From: Microbacterium sp. AK031
Lineage (GTDB): Bacteria; Actinomycetota; Actinomycetes; Actinomycetales; Microbacteriaceae
DNA: 64,000 bases
Assembly: GCF_024807145.1 (NCBI RefSeq)
Contig: NZ_JANUCA010000001.1
Span: forward strand, 1-64,000
Reading direction: 5' to 3'
In this document: positions 1 to 8,264 of the stretch, one piece after another
How the letters are laid out: each line of letters opens with the position of its first letter
Position numbering within the stretch: position 1 is the stretch's first letter
Position numbers and translations under genes: made by a program
The notes under the pieces: generated by a model
What the model was told of the DNA's origin: nothing
The model's input: the letters and a program-made list of their open reading frames with translations, nothing else
Databases searched by the model: none

Positions 1-363
1 GAAGACATCACCGGCGTCATCCAACACTCGGACGCAGGCTCTCAATACACGGCTCTGCGCTACACCGAGCGGCTCGCGGAAGTCGGCGCGATCGCATCGA
101 TCGGGACTGTCGGCGACAGCTACGACAATGCCCTCGCCGAGAGCGTCGTCGGCCTCTACAAGACCGAATGCGTGAAGATCGACGGCCCGTTCCGCAGCGC
201 CGACGACCTAGAACTGGCCACGCTCTCCTGGGTGCACTGGTTCAACGAGAACCGGCTCCACTCCTCGATCGGATACCTCACACCCATCGAGAAAGAGAAC
301 GAGTACTACCGTGAGATCAACCCCCAGAGCCAACCGGCACTGGGAGAACTCGCCCTCCACTAA
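1..363 (+). CDS. IS3-family transposase, C-terminal fragment (window-edge partial)
   Basis: The reading frame is open from base 1 to a TAA at 361-363 and encodes the C-terminal half of an IS3-type DDE integrase domain. Visible family landmarks are HSDAGSQY (catalytic Asp) and SYDNALAES (catalytic Glu region), followed by the WFNENRLHSSIGYLTP segment typical of IS3 orfB proteins. The N-terminal part lies outside the window, so whether the whole transposase is intact cannot be judged. The protein would catalyse cut/copy-out transposition with an upstream orfA product. It is followed immediately by the element's right end, which is duplicated. Confidence 0.9.
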   Translation, partial: EDITGVIQHSDAGSQYTALRYTERLAEVGAIASIGTVGDSYDNALAESVVGLYKTECVKIDGPFRSADDLELATLSWVHWFNENRLHSSIGYLTPIEKENEYYREINPQSQPALGELALH

Positions 364-430
364 ACCCGGGGCGATTCAGAGCCAACCGGCACTGGGAGAA
401 CTCGCCCTCCACTAAACCCGGGGCGATTCA
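325..430 (+). repeat. 52-bp-period tandem duplication of the IS3 right end
   Basis: Bases 325-378 are repeated exactly at 377-430 (period 52). Each copy contains the last codons and stop of the transposase gene and the terminal inverted-repeat sequence. The duplication therefore gives two potential right ends 52 bp apart. It could be a product of replication slippage, tandem one-ended insertion or an assembly artefact. Confidence 0.85.
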
Positions 431-438
431 TCATCACG

Positions 439-792
439 GTGTGCGCGATCGTCTACGCGGTCGGGTTGTTGCTCGTCGCGTTCTGGCCGATGCCCGTCGA
501 CGCGTCGGCGGCGAAGCTGCTGGGCTGGGTCACCGAGCACTTCCCTGGGCTGACATATCGGCGCGTCGAGTTCGCCGCCAACATACTGATGTTCTTGCCG
601 TTCGGTGTGTTGCTGGCACTTCTTATGTCCGGAGCGCGATACCTGGTGGTTCCGCTCGGGTTGCTCACCTCGGGTGGAATCGAGGCGGGGCAGGCGGTGT
701 TTCTGTCGGCTCGTTCTGCGACGTACTCCGACATCCTCGCGAATATCGCCGGTACGAGCGTGGGGCTCGTTCTGGTCGTCGCGGGAGAGTGA
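439..792 (+). pseudogene. VanZ-family membrane protein, 5' end removed by IS insertion
   Basis: The product of 117 aa is a VanZ-like small membrane protein, with WPMPVD near the N-terminus and NILMFLPFGVLLAL and SDILANIAGTSVG further on. An intact relative lies at 50029-50487, where about 15 extra N-terminal residues, including part of the first membrane segment, precede the equivalent position. Here the frame runs upstream into the IS3 end without a convincing start; GTG 439 is the first possible codon. The protein may still be made but lacks its native start and promoter. VanZ proteins are named from teicoplanin resistance, but their role in surface-polysaccharide loci is unknown. Confidence 0.7.
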
Positions 793-851
793 TGGGCGCA
801 TCGCACACGAGGGCCGTCTTCGGCGGATGTCGAACGCTGAGCAGGCGGTTT

Positions 852-1775
852 CTACAAGTGGTCGGTGCGTGATCCCTGTCGACGCAGCATCCTCACGCCC
901 CCTGGCAGGGAGGCGATTCCGCGACCCCATCGCGCAATTCGACCGCTGACGGTTCCGAGAACACCGGGGCGGGTGTCCGGTCGCGCGCGGCGCAGTTCGG
1001 CTTCCGACGGCCAGAAGGCGTGCCAAAGAATCGTCGCTTTCTCACGTGGCGTTCCTTGGATGAAAGCCACGAGCCAGGGATAGGCGCCGTGTGTTGATGT
1101 CGTCGTGCGACGCTGCCACTCCTGGTAGGCCTCTGATGAGAGTTCGTCCGACGTCGGAGTGGCGTCGACGCCGAGTGACGTCAGCACCTCGGCTGCAGTT
1201 GCCGTGGAGCCAGTTGACCGAGCGAGTTCGCGCAGGGCGATCTTCTCCTCGGCTGACAGCGTCAGAGACTTCACCGTGGCGAGTTCGCGTTCGTGGCGAG
1301 TGTGACGGCTCGATCCGCGCAGCGCGTGCAATGTCACGATGAGGATGCTCCCGAGCTTGTCAGAGATTGCACACGGCTGATGCGCGATCATCATCTCATC
1401 GCGCCTGTCCCACAGGGCGTCGAACACATCTGCCGGATCGCCGAGGAATCCGGGGAACAAGATGTGCGGGTCGAGGTCGCACGGCCAGGTTTGCTTGATG
1501 AAGGTCTTGGAATGCAGCACCGTCAGCGCTTCTATGCCCGCTCTCTCGTGCCATTCGATCGTGGTAAGCAACTCGCAGAACTCGTTGAATCTCGCGGGTT
1601 CGACGAGAAGGTCAACGTCCGAGGATGCCCACGCATCGCGCAGCCCGTGGAAGGTGAGTGTGGGTCCTTTGATGAAGAGGACGCGGATGCCGGCATCGGA
1701 AGCGAGCCGCTGAGCCACCGCGTGCGCGAGCTCGACTGCTTCGATCATGCGGAAGGTGCTCGCTGTTGTCGACAT
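852..1775 (-). CDS. NTP_transf_5-type nucleotidyltransferase-like protein (copy 1)
   Basis: The product of 307 aa resembles the uncharacterised nucleotidyltransferase family (NTP_transf_5). Residues 34-44 (FIKGPTLTFHG) and 50-60 (ASSDVDLLVEP) match the family core, where the D-x-D pair would bind metal for nucleotide transfer. The start at 1775 is supported by AGGAG six bases upstream. The same family recurs at 43062-43922, where it is translationally coupled to a PqqD-like gene; here the neighbours have been disrupted by IS110 on one side and IS3 plus truncated VanZ on the other. Members of this family accompany HprK-like kinases and PqqD-like proteins in lasso-peptide and exopolysaccharide loci. 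The substrate is unknown. Confidence 0.72.
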   Translation of the reverse strand: MSTTASTFRMIEAVELAHAVAQRLASDAGIRVLFIKGPTLTFHGLRDAWASSDVDLLVEPARFNEFCELLTTIEWHERAGIEALTVLHSKTFIKQTWPCDLDPHILFPGFLGDPADVFDALWDRRDEMMIAHQPCAISDKLGSILIVTLHALRGSSRHTRHERELATVKSLTLSAEEKIALRELARSTGSTATAAEVLTSLGVDATPTSDELSSEAYQEWQRRTTTSTHGAYPWLVAFIQGTPREKATILWHAFWPSEAELRRARPDTRPGVLGTVSGRIARWGRGIASLPGGVRMLRRQGSRTDHL

Positions 1776-1796
1776 GAGTTTCTCCTATGTCAAGTG

Positions 1797-2570
1797 TCAG
1801 GCTGCGAGGGGGAGGTTCGCGGGGTGGTGGGCGGGTTGCTGGTCGGCGTGGAGGGCGTTGAAGACGACTCGGCAGAGGCGGCGTTTCAGGCAGCGGAGGG
1901 CTTCGACGTTGGAGTCGCCGGCGTCGATGCGTTTGCGGTAGTAGACACGGCCGAGCCCGTCGAGTCGGATCTGGGTCACGGCGATGCGATGCAGGGCGGT
2001 GTTGAGTTGCCGGTTCCCGGTGCGGCTCATCCGGACCCGGCCGCGTGTGCTGCCGGACCAGACGGGTAGGGGCGCGGCGCCGGTGTTCATCGCGAAGCAG
2101 GCTTCGGATCGGAATCTGCTCACGTTCGCGGTTTCTCCAGCGATCTTCGCGACGGTCAACAATCCGCATCCGGGGATCTGCAGAAGGTGAGGGTACTGGT
2201 CTTTGATCAGTGTGATGATCCGCTGCTCGAGCTGATCGATCTTCTCACTCCCGGCGCCGATATCAGCGAGGACGTCTCGGGCGATCTCCGCGACCAGACC
2301 TGCCTGACCAGACAACCACGATACGACGCGCTCACGCTGCTTCCGGATACGTAATGCCTTGACGGGGACGTCGAACTCCAGATCGAGCTCGAAATCCTCG
2401 ATACCCCACCGCAGCTGCTCACCGAACTCGCGTCGAGCCCAGCGCAACGCACCCTCGTGACCGACCGTCGTGGCCTTCACCGTGCGCTCTCCGAGCTTGC
2501 GGCCGACTTCGTCGACCGCAACGAACGTGTGCGTGGCCTTGTGGACATCCGCGCCGATGACGATCACCAT
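1797..2570 (-). pseudogene. IS110-family transposase with internal deletion
   Basis: The 257-aa reading frame has an IS110-type start (IGADVHKATHTFVAVDE) and a normal C-terminal Transposase_20-like half (IPGCGLLTVAKIAGE, MSRTGNRQLNTALHRIA). Full IS110 transposases are about 340-400 aa. Here the N-terminal DEDD domain jumps from GIED straight to a helix-rich linker, so roughly 100 residues are missing in frame, including the region that normally carries the third and fourth acidic catalytic residues. The protein is therefore predicted to be inactive. The ATG at 2570 was chosen because the family begins at this motif; the frame extends upstream without similarity. Confidence 0.78.
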
Positions 2571-2917
2571 GGAAATCGTCTCCTTCCAACATCCGAACGG
2601 GACAGGTTGGACCGGTCGGCGGACAAACCTCAGTCGGGGGCGATGCCACGCTCCTATCAAGTCACGCCGGCCGGTCCATCACATCCAGTGTCGGCAAAAC
2701 GCATGAACGCCAACCCGAAAGCGGCACGAATGCTAAGAGCCAAACACCAGATGATCAGGATCCAACCACCGCAAAGCGGCAATGTCACCCTGACACTGAC
2801 TCCATGCTAGACAGTGGCGAGTGACCGTAACGCTGGCATTGAGCGGTCGGGCTAGAATCGGAGCCGTTGCGGCACTGTTTCTGAACGCTCGCACGTAGGG
2901 ATCAGACGAGGAGCCGG
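2571..2917. other. Intergenic stretch: IS110 non-coding end plus upstream region of the DUF4422 gene
   Basis: No convincing gene was found in these about 350 bases. The part next to 2570 would correspond to the long non-coding end that IS110 elements carry upstream of the transposase and that encodes a bridge RNA in active members; no RNA structure was verified and the outer element boundary was not identified. The distal part contains a possible promoter for the plus-strand gene. Confidence 0.4.
2853..2858 (+). promoter_or_regulatory. Possible -10 element (TAGAAT) upstream of DUF4422 gene
   Basis: TAGAAT lies 60 bases ahead of the TTG start at 2918 in otherwise GC-rich sequence. No good -35 hexamer is visible at the expected distance, so this is a weak prediction based on the hexamer and position only. 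Confidence 0.25.
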
Positions 2918-3697
2918 TTGACCGTGACGACGTACAAGATGCTCGTCGCGGCGCACAAGACCGCTGAGATGCCCAACGACGAGCTGTACCTTCCCGTGCA
3001 CGTCGGCCATGCGCTCTCGGACACCTCGCTGGGCTACCAGCCTGACGACGAGGGGGACAACATCTCAACGCTCAACAGGTCGTACTGCGAACTGACAGCG
3101 CTCTACTGGGCCTGGAAGAATCTTGATGCGGATGTCGTGGGGCTGAGTCACTATCGGCGCTACTTCGTGGGCAATGCCATCGGTCCGCGGGGCTCGACGG
3201 TCATGTCATCCGACGACGCGCAGGCACTGATGTCGGGAGCGGATGTCGTCCTGGCGAAGCCACGGAACTATTACGTCGAGACCATCGATTCGCATTACCG
3301 CAATGGGCATCACGGCAGTGACCTTGACGTGCTCCGTTCTCATATATCAGAGGTCCACCCGCAGTACTTGCCGTCGTACGACGCAGTCTTCCAAGGACGC
3401 AAGGTGTCTCTCTACAACATGTTCTTGATGCGTCGTGAGTGCTTCGACGAATATGCCCAGTGGTTGTTCGGCGTACTCGACACAGTGGCGCCGCACATCG
3501 ACAACGATGACCGCACCGCGTACCAGCAGCGGACGTTCGGGTACCTGGGGGAGCGCCTGCTGAATGTGTGGGCTCATGCCCAGAGGGAGGATCGTCGCGT
3601 GATAACGCACAAGATCGTCAACACGGATGGTGAGCCGAAGGTGCAGAAGGCCGTCGGAATGCTCAAGCGGAAGTTGTCTGGACGAGCTTCGATATGA
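2918..3697 (+). CDS. DUF4422 glycosyltransferase
   Basis: The 259-aa protein belongs to the DUF4422 group of predicted glycosyltransferases found in capsule and exopolysaccharide loci. Diagnostic stretches are NRSYCELTALYWAWKN and the SHYRRYF motif around residue 85. It is soluble with no signal peptide, so it should act on the cytoplasmic face of the membrane, adding one sugar to the lipid-linked repeat unit. The ribosome site GAGGAG (2908-2913) is 4 bases from TTG 2918 and 10 from GTG 2924, so either could be the start. The gene overlaps the polymerase gene by four bases (ATGA), implying translational coupling. Donor sugar unknown. Confidence 0.8.
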   Translation: MTVTTYKMLVAAHKTAEMPNDELYLPVHVGHALSDTSLGYQPDDEGDNISTLNRSYCELTALYWAWKNLDADVVGLSHYRRYFVGNAIGPRGSTVMSSDDAQALMSGADVVLAKPRNYYVETIDSHYRNGHHGSDLDVLRSHISEVHPQYLPSYDAVFQGRKVSLYNMFLMRRECFDEYAQWLFGVLDTVAPHIDNDDRTAYQQRTFGYLGERLLNVWAHAQREDRRVITHKIVNTDGEPKVQKAVGMLKRKLSGRASI

Positions 3698-5220
3698 CGG
3701 ATGAATATATGCGCGCATGGCGGAACGGTTTGAGGCTCGCGATGCATTCGCCCGTTGATGGAGCAAGCGTTGACGGTGATCCGGACGGTATAATGGGGCC
3801 CGAGCCCGTTGGAAATGACATCCATGGTGATGGCTATGTGCTCGCGTCGCTCTCGATACTTGTCCTGATCGGCCTGCAAGTCCTAGTCGACGATCCCTCC
3901 GATGTGCCTTTGTGGCTACCAATATTCTTATTCGGACTTGGCGTGATGGGCATACTGCGCGCGAACTGGATAGCGTTCGCATTCCTCGCGTTTCCGATCT
4001 GGTCGCTGCTCGGTGCGTTGCTCTCGAACCGCCTGATTGAAGAGGGATCCTACATAACCGAGCAGTTCCGATCAGGGTTTTCGAACGGCGCTACAAACCT
4101 TATTGCTTTGTACTCGCTCGCGATGTTGATCGCCGCTCATGCTCTGATCGCTCGCGGCATGCGGTCATGGGTTCCGCTCGACCGAGAGCGCTCTGCATAC
4201 CGTATCGACAAGGTTGCGACGCTACTTTGTTTCGTCTTGCTGGGTATCCTCGTTTTCTACGTTGCCATCCTCATGATGTACGGAGTAGCTAGCGGATCCG
4301 ACCGCTTCTCGTACTGGAACTCAATGCAACCACAGGTCCGCGCGGCCGTTCAAGGTGTGCGTAGCCTCGGAACACCAATCACCGCGTTCACAGTGCTGTT
4401 CGCAGTAATCACCACTAGTCGATCGCTTCGGCGATATTTGTTGGTGCTTCTCGTCATGTTGCAGATACCGCTGTGGTTGATGGGCGACAAATTCTCACCG
4501 TTTATCGGGTCGCTAATGGCGGCATTGAGCGGACTTGGCCTCGCATATTTGTTTCTGGGCAAGAGTTTTCGAGTACGAGCGAGTTATGCACTTTGGGCAA
4601 GCCTGGCTGTGGCGGCTACGCTCACAGCGCTCGTCCAGGGATTCACGCAGATGGCGGGTTCCCGCGGGGAGAGCGACGGAGCGGCTGATGCCATTCTGGG
4701 CCGTACGGTGTTACAGGGACACGTTTGGTTCGGTATTTTTGATCGTTCGCAGTCAATGTCCGGGGCGCTTGCTTCGATGTCGGATCTTTTGGCGCAGAAT
4801 TCTCTCGAGAATCCGACAGGTCTGAACTATCTGTCGTATTTGGTCAGCCGACCAGAGTACGTAAACGCGCGGCTCGAGCGTGGCGTCACATTCACCATGG
4901 GGGGGCCAGCTTCTCCACTGGCGTTCGCAGGTCCCATGCTGGGTTTGCTTCTCTACGTAGCGATCGGTTGCTTGTATGCATTGCAGTTCACGATGATCGT
5001 GGCGGCCCTCAAACAGGGAAGGTACGTTTTCTGCGGACTGGGCCTGCTCGCCTCGGTTCCCTTGCATTCCGTGGTCTTGATGGGAAACTGGTATTCGATC
5101 TACAACGAAGTGGGCATAGTAGTGATTGCTGCGGCGGTGATTTTAATGATCAGTCGCCGTCGTGACGCGTACAGCGGAGCGTTCGTTACCAATCCGCGGG
5201 GGCTGAAGCGCGCTAAGTGA
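3694..5220 (+). CDS. Wzy-like oligosaccharide repeat-unit polymerase (multi-pass membrane protein)
   Basis: The 508-aa protein has about ten hydrophobic segments after a polar N-terminus, and a long loop (roughly residues 300-400) before the last membrane helices, the general architecture of Wzy/O-antigen polymerases. It lies between a glycosyltransferase and, on the opposite strand, a flippase and a GT52-type transferase, consistent with polymerising a flipped repeat unit outside the membrane. Sequence in this class is poorly conserved and the assignment rests on topology and context. The gene uses more AT-rich codons (ATA, AGT, TTT, CGA) than its neighbours, as Wzy genes often do. Confidence 0.65.
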   Translation: MTDEYMRAWRNGLRLAMHSPVDGASVDGDPDGIMGPEPVGNDIHGDGYVLASLSILVLIGLQVLVDDPSDVPLWLPIFLFGLGVMGILRANWIAFAFLAFPIWSLLGALLSNRLIEEGSYITEQFRSGFSNGATNLIALYSLAMLIAAHALIARGMRSWVPLDRERSAYRIDKVATLLCFVLLGILVFYVAILMMYGVASGSDRFSYWNSMQPQVRAAVQGVRSLGTPITAFTVLFAVITTSRSLRRYLLVLLVMLQIPLWLMGDKFSPFIGSLMAALSGLGLAYLFLGKSFRVRASYALWASLAVAATLTALVQGFTQMAGSRGESDGAADAILGRTVLQGHVWFGIFDRSQSMSGALASMSDLLAQNSLENPTGLNYLSYLVSRPEYVNARLERGVTFTMGGPASPLAFAGPMLGLLLYVAIGCLYALQFTMIVAALKQGRYVFCGLGLLASVPLHSVVLMGNWYSIYNEVGIVVIAAAVILMISRRRDAYSGAFVTNPRGLKRAK

Positions 5221-5231
5221 GTGTGGCATAC

Positions 5232-6269
5232 TCAGCGCCACATCGGAACAGGGTTGATTCCGAGCCGGTATGCTCCGTCAAGTATCGTCGCGATCTCGGC
5301 CTCATTCCGACCAGTGAGACGCATCAGAAGCGTCGTGTCCGGTATGCACAACACATTGTCACTCCAGCCCAACAATCGAACGTTGAAGAGGACCGAGGAA
5401 ACCACGCCGATGACACGAGTGAAGTCCGCGGCGATCCACTCCGCCGGAAGGTCGGTTTCGAGAATGGCGAAGCCAAGCGACGTCAGAAATGAGCGGCGTG
5501 CGTCGTCGAACCGTTCCGCGGGGTGGGGCTTGTAGACGGCGCCAGGGTACCGTTTTATGATCCGCGAGAGCAACTCGTGATAAGTGTCGTCGAATAGGTC
5601 GGTTCCGCTCGTCGGTTGGCCGAGAAACAACGTTCGAGTGTCGATATGTGCCTGCGCCGAGGCCGGTCGCGCGGGGGCAGGGAACTCACGCACCCGCAGG
5701 TGCGAATCCATGAGGCCGGGATCACCGAAATACCAGTACTCCCCGTAGCCCCCTGTGGCTAACGCGAGGTAGTCACCGCTGTAGGGGGTGAACGACAGCC
5801 CCGCCAGCGGTGCGATCAGTTGTTTGATGCGCATCGCACGCTCGTACGGCGCTGTATTGGTCTCGTAGAAGTTCGCCACACCATCCGGCATCAGATTGAC
5901 GGAGACTTTCTGGCGTGCCGATAGGCCAAAGGTCGCATAGTTGGTCAGAAAATGGTTGGGCTGGCAATGGAACACGGTCGTGCGAGGTCTGCGTAGCCAT
6001 GCCTTCAGCAGAGCCGCCGCTTTTCGCAGTTGCACGAATTCGTCGAAAAGACCAACGAATGTGAACTGAGTGAGTTCGGCTCCGAGCGCCGTGAGTCGCT
6101 CGCGCAGTGCGTCATCGAAGAGCGGAGAGCGATAGAACGTGAGGACCCGGACATTGCCGCGCTCGAGCAACGTGGAAGCCAGACTCTCGATGTAAAGCCG
6201 TGGCATAGGGTTCACGACGAGGATGACGGAGGAAGGCCGGTACTGCTCCCCGGGGGAGTCGTCGTTCAC
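5232..6269 (-). CDS. GT52/polysialyltransferase-like transferase, candidate pseudaminic-acid transferase
   Basis: The protein has the fold landmarks of bacterial sialyl/polysialyltransferases: an HP motif in AVYKPHPAERF near residue 245 and a downstream SS motif in GVVSSVLFNVRLLG near residue 295. Such enzymes use CMP-activated nonulosonic acids. It sits at the end of the pseB-pseC-pseF-flippase operon, so the natural donor is CMP-pseudaminic acid (inference). The start at GTG 6269 is chosen because AAGGAG lies six bases upstream and gives a GTGA overlap with the flippase stop; an ATG at 6284 lies upstream of that ribosome site. Length is 345 aa from GTG. Confidence 0.72.
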   Translation of the reverse strand: MNDDSPGEQYRPSSVILVVNPMPRLYIESLASTLLERGNVRVLTFYRSPLFDDALRERLTALGAELTQFTFVGLFDEFVQLRKAAALLKAWLRRPRTTVFHCQPNHFLTNYATFGLSARQKVSVNLMPDGVANFYETNTAPYERAMRIKQLIAPLAGLSFTPYSGDYLALATGGYGEYWYFGDPGLMDSHLRVREFPAPARPASAQAHIDTRTLFLGQPTSGTDLFDDTYHELLSRIIKRYPGAVYKPHPAERFDDARRSFLTSLGFAILETDLPAEWIAADFTRVIGVVSSVLFNVRLLGWSDNVLCIPDTTLLMRLTGRNEAEIATILDGAYRLGINPVPMWR

Positions 6270-7522
6270 GGCAGCTCCTTCCATACAGTGCGGTCAACGC
6301 GGATATATGCGATGCCCTTGCTGATCAGCAACACCGCACTCGCGCTGCCGACGGCCGAGATGACGGCCACGACGACGCCAAGTGGGAGCAACGCCATCGT
6401 CGTGATCAAGAATACGGCGAACGCTGCGATCGTCGTGAACAGGATCGTCTTGTCGGCATCATGCGCGTACAGACCGTAGTGAGGTATGAGCGAGAGATTG
6501 TAGATCGCCGTGACGATCATGATCCAGGGGAGAGTCCACGCGTACTCGATATACTCGGTTGCATTGACGAACCGGAGCAGCAACGGCTCCACTGCGACGA
6601 TCGCGATGCTGATAGCGGCCACACCGGCCACCGTCTGCACCGTCAATGAGCGGAACACCTGTCGGAATGCGGCCCTGTTTTTGTCATGCACGGTCGTGAC
6701 AAGTCGAGGGTATGTGAACTGGTGAACGCCAGCATGGATCACCTGAGTCATTCCCGCGCCAATGCTCATGAAAAGCGTGTAAGCGCCGAGCATCGCCAGA
6801 TCGCCGAACCACGCAACTGCTTGTCGGTCGAAGGTGAACAGCCCTCGCAAGCACAGAGTCCCGATGAGGAACGGCAGCGCCAGACGCGCACCAGCCCGAA
6901 TCCACGTCCAATCCACCGAGCCGCTCGGCTGCCCCTTCAGATGACGCACGAGGAACGCTGCGCCGATTAGAACTCCGAGTGCGTCAAACAGCACCCAGAG
7001 CATCAGCACGACATCGATCGATCTCCAAGCGGGTACGAGGAAGAGTGCGGGAACAGTGACGATCGTGAGGAGAGCCTGCCGTACGAAAAGGCCGACGCTT
7101 GCACCGAGCTGGTCCGAGACTGCGATCAACGTACGGTCGATCTCGGTGCCGATGTGCTCAAGCGGAACCAAGAGCAGGAACCACAGGACCACTGACCACG
7201 GGAGGAGACCGAACGTGAACAACAGGAGCAGAGACGGGATGCCGATCGCGTACAGAACCACAGAGAATGCCACCTGTGACTTCAGGAATGTACGACGCTT
7301 GTCCGGCCCTGAGCGCAAGAGCTGCCGCATCGAGTACGTGTAGAAGTCGAATCCGAAGATGAAGATGACGAACGACACCGTCGCTAGAACTAGCCCATAA
7401 AGGCCGACTTCCTCGACCGGGAGCAACCGGGCGAGGAAGAAGATCAGAAGAAACCTCAACCCCAGCGTCGACAACCGGAGCCCGACGGGGATGAGTCGAC
7501 CGAGATGTGAACGGGTGGGCAC
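6266..7522 (-). CDS. Wzx-like polysaccharide flippase
   Basis: This is a hydrophobic protein of about 418 aa with roughly twelve membrane segments and the MATE/MOP-flippase style N-terminus (LGRLIPVGLRLSTLGLRFLLIFFLARLLPVEEVGLYGL). It is predicted to move the undecaprenyl-linked repeat unit across the membrane. GTG 7522 was taken as the start because it places the first helix about ten residues in and lies ten bases after the pseF stop; ATG 7567, overlapping pseF, is the alternative, and neither has a strong ribosome site. It overlaps the downstream GT52-like gene by four bases. Confidence 0.78.
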   Translation of the reverse strand: MPTRSHLGRLIPVGLRLSTLGLRFLLIFFLARLLPVEEVGLYGLVLATVSFVIFIFGFDFYTYSMRQLLRSGPDKRRTFLKSQVAFSVVLYAIGIPSLLLLFTFGLLPWSVVLWFLLLVPLEHIGTEIDRTLIAVSDQLGASVGLFVRQALLTIVTVPALFLVPAWRSIDVVLMLWVLFDALGVLIGAAFLVRHLKGQPSGSVDWTWIRAGARLALPFLIGTLCLRGLFTFDRQAVAWFGDLAMLGAYTLFMSIGAGMTQVIHAGVHQFTYPRLVTTVHDKNRAAFRQVFRSLTVQTVAGVAAISIAIVAVEPLLLRFVNATEYIEYAWTLPWIMIVTAIYNLSLIPHYGLYAHDADKTILFTTIAAFAVFLITTMALLPLGVVVAVISAVGSASAVLLISKGIAYIRVDRTVWKELP

Positions 7523-7532
7523 GTCGGGTGCC

Positions 7533-8264
7533 CTACTCGCCGAGCTTCTTCTGCTCGATGTGAACATTGATAGCGGTGAGTTCTGGGTACGTGGTGAGCG
7601 TTCGAATGATCGCTTCAGCGTCGAGTTTTGCCGCATCGTGCTCGTCGATGAGCGCCGACAGCAGGGCGAAGTCGTCAGGCGTGTCGAGCGTGACTCGGAA
7701 GGCGGATGCCTCTTCGCTACGGCGGATCGCGTGCATGGTCATCCGGCCTGACCTGTTGCGATACAGGTATGGAGTCACGTGCTCGCGATCGGCGGGATCG
7801 GTAGCATGAGCATTGGCGTCAGCGAGCGCCGCAGCAGAGAACACTTCGAAGTCGAATCCACGGGGGTATGTGCGCTCCAGCACATTCGAGACGTGCGCCT
7901 CGGTGTCCTCCAGCGCGAGATACCGCTCCACCCCTCGGCTGATGAGGCTAGCGTCGATGAGCGGGCAATCCGAAGTCACCCGGACGATCACATCGAGCTC
8001 AGCGTCGGCTGCTGCCTCGGCGAAGCGTGACAGTACGTCGTTCTCGCTACCGCGATAGACCAAGGCGCCGTGGGCGACTGCCTCGTCGACGACCGCATCG
8101 TCTGCGCCGTTCTGCGTGGTCGCGGTGATCACGGGAAATCCTGTCGCAGCGAGCCGATCCAGGTGATGCGCGAGCATCGTCTTACCGCCCGCGCGGAAGA
8201 GCACCTTCCCGGGCAACCGTGTGCTCGTCATGCGAGCTTGCGTGATGATCCCGACGCGGGTCAC
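7533..8264 (-). CDS. pseF: PseF/SpsF-type cytidylyltransferase (CMP-pseudaminic acid synthetase)
   Basis: The 243-aa protein begins with the SpsF/NeuA-like nucleotide-binding signature (GIITQARMTSTRLPGKVL), followed by VRVTSDCPLID and TLDTPDDF typical of cytidylyltransferases acting on nonulosonic acids. It would activate pseudaminic acid with CTP, giving the donor for the GT52-like enzyme two genes downstream. GTG 8264 is the start, overlapping the pseC stop by four bases (GTGA); a longer upstream extension exists only inside pseC. Because the SpsF family is broader than PseF, the exact sugar is assigned by its operon partners. Confidence 0.82.
   Translation of the reverse strand: MTRVGIITQARMTSTRLPGKVLFRAGGKTMLAHHLDRLAATGFPVITATTQNGADDAVVDEAVAHGALVYRGSENDVLSRFAEAAADAELDVIVRVTSDCPLIDASLISRGVERYLALEDTEAHVSNVLERTYPRGFDFEVFSAAALADANAHATDPADREHVTPYLYRNRSGRMTMHAIRRSEEASAFRVTLDTPDDFALLSALIDEHDAAKLDAEAIIRTLTTYPELTAINVHIEQKKLGE

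Larger units (their letters stand above)
1..430 (+). mobile_element. IS3-family element, right part with right terminal end
   Basis: This covers the transposase fragment plus the right end. The terminal sequence, read inward on the minus strand, begins TGAATCGCCCCGGGTTT, a TGA-starting end of the kind IS3 elements carry. The end occurs twice, finishing at 378 and again at 430. The element sits directly on the 5' part of a VanZ-type gene, whose frame remains open backwards to about base 427, so the element probably inserted into that gene. The left end and target duplication lie outside the window. Confidence 0.75.
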
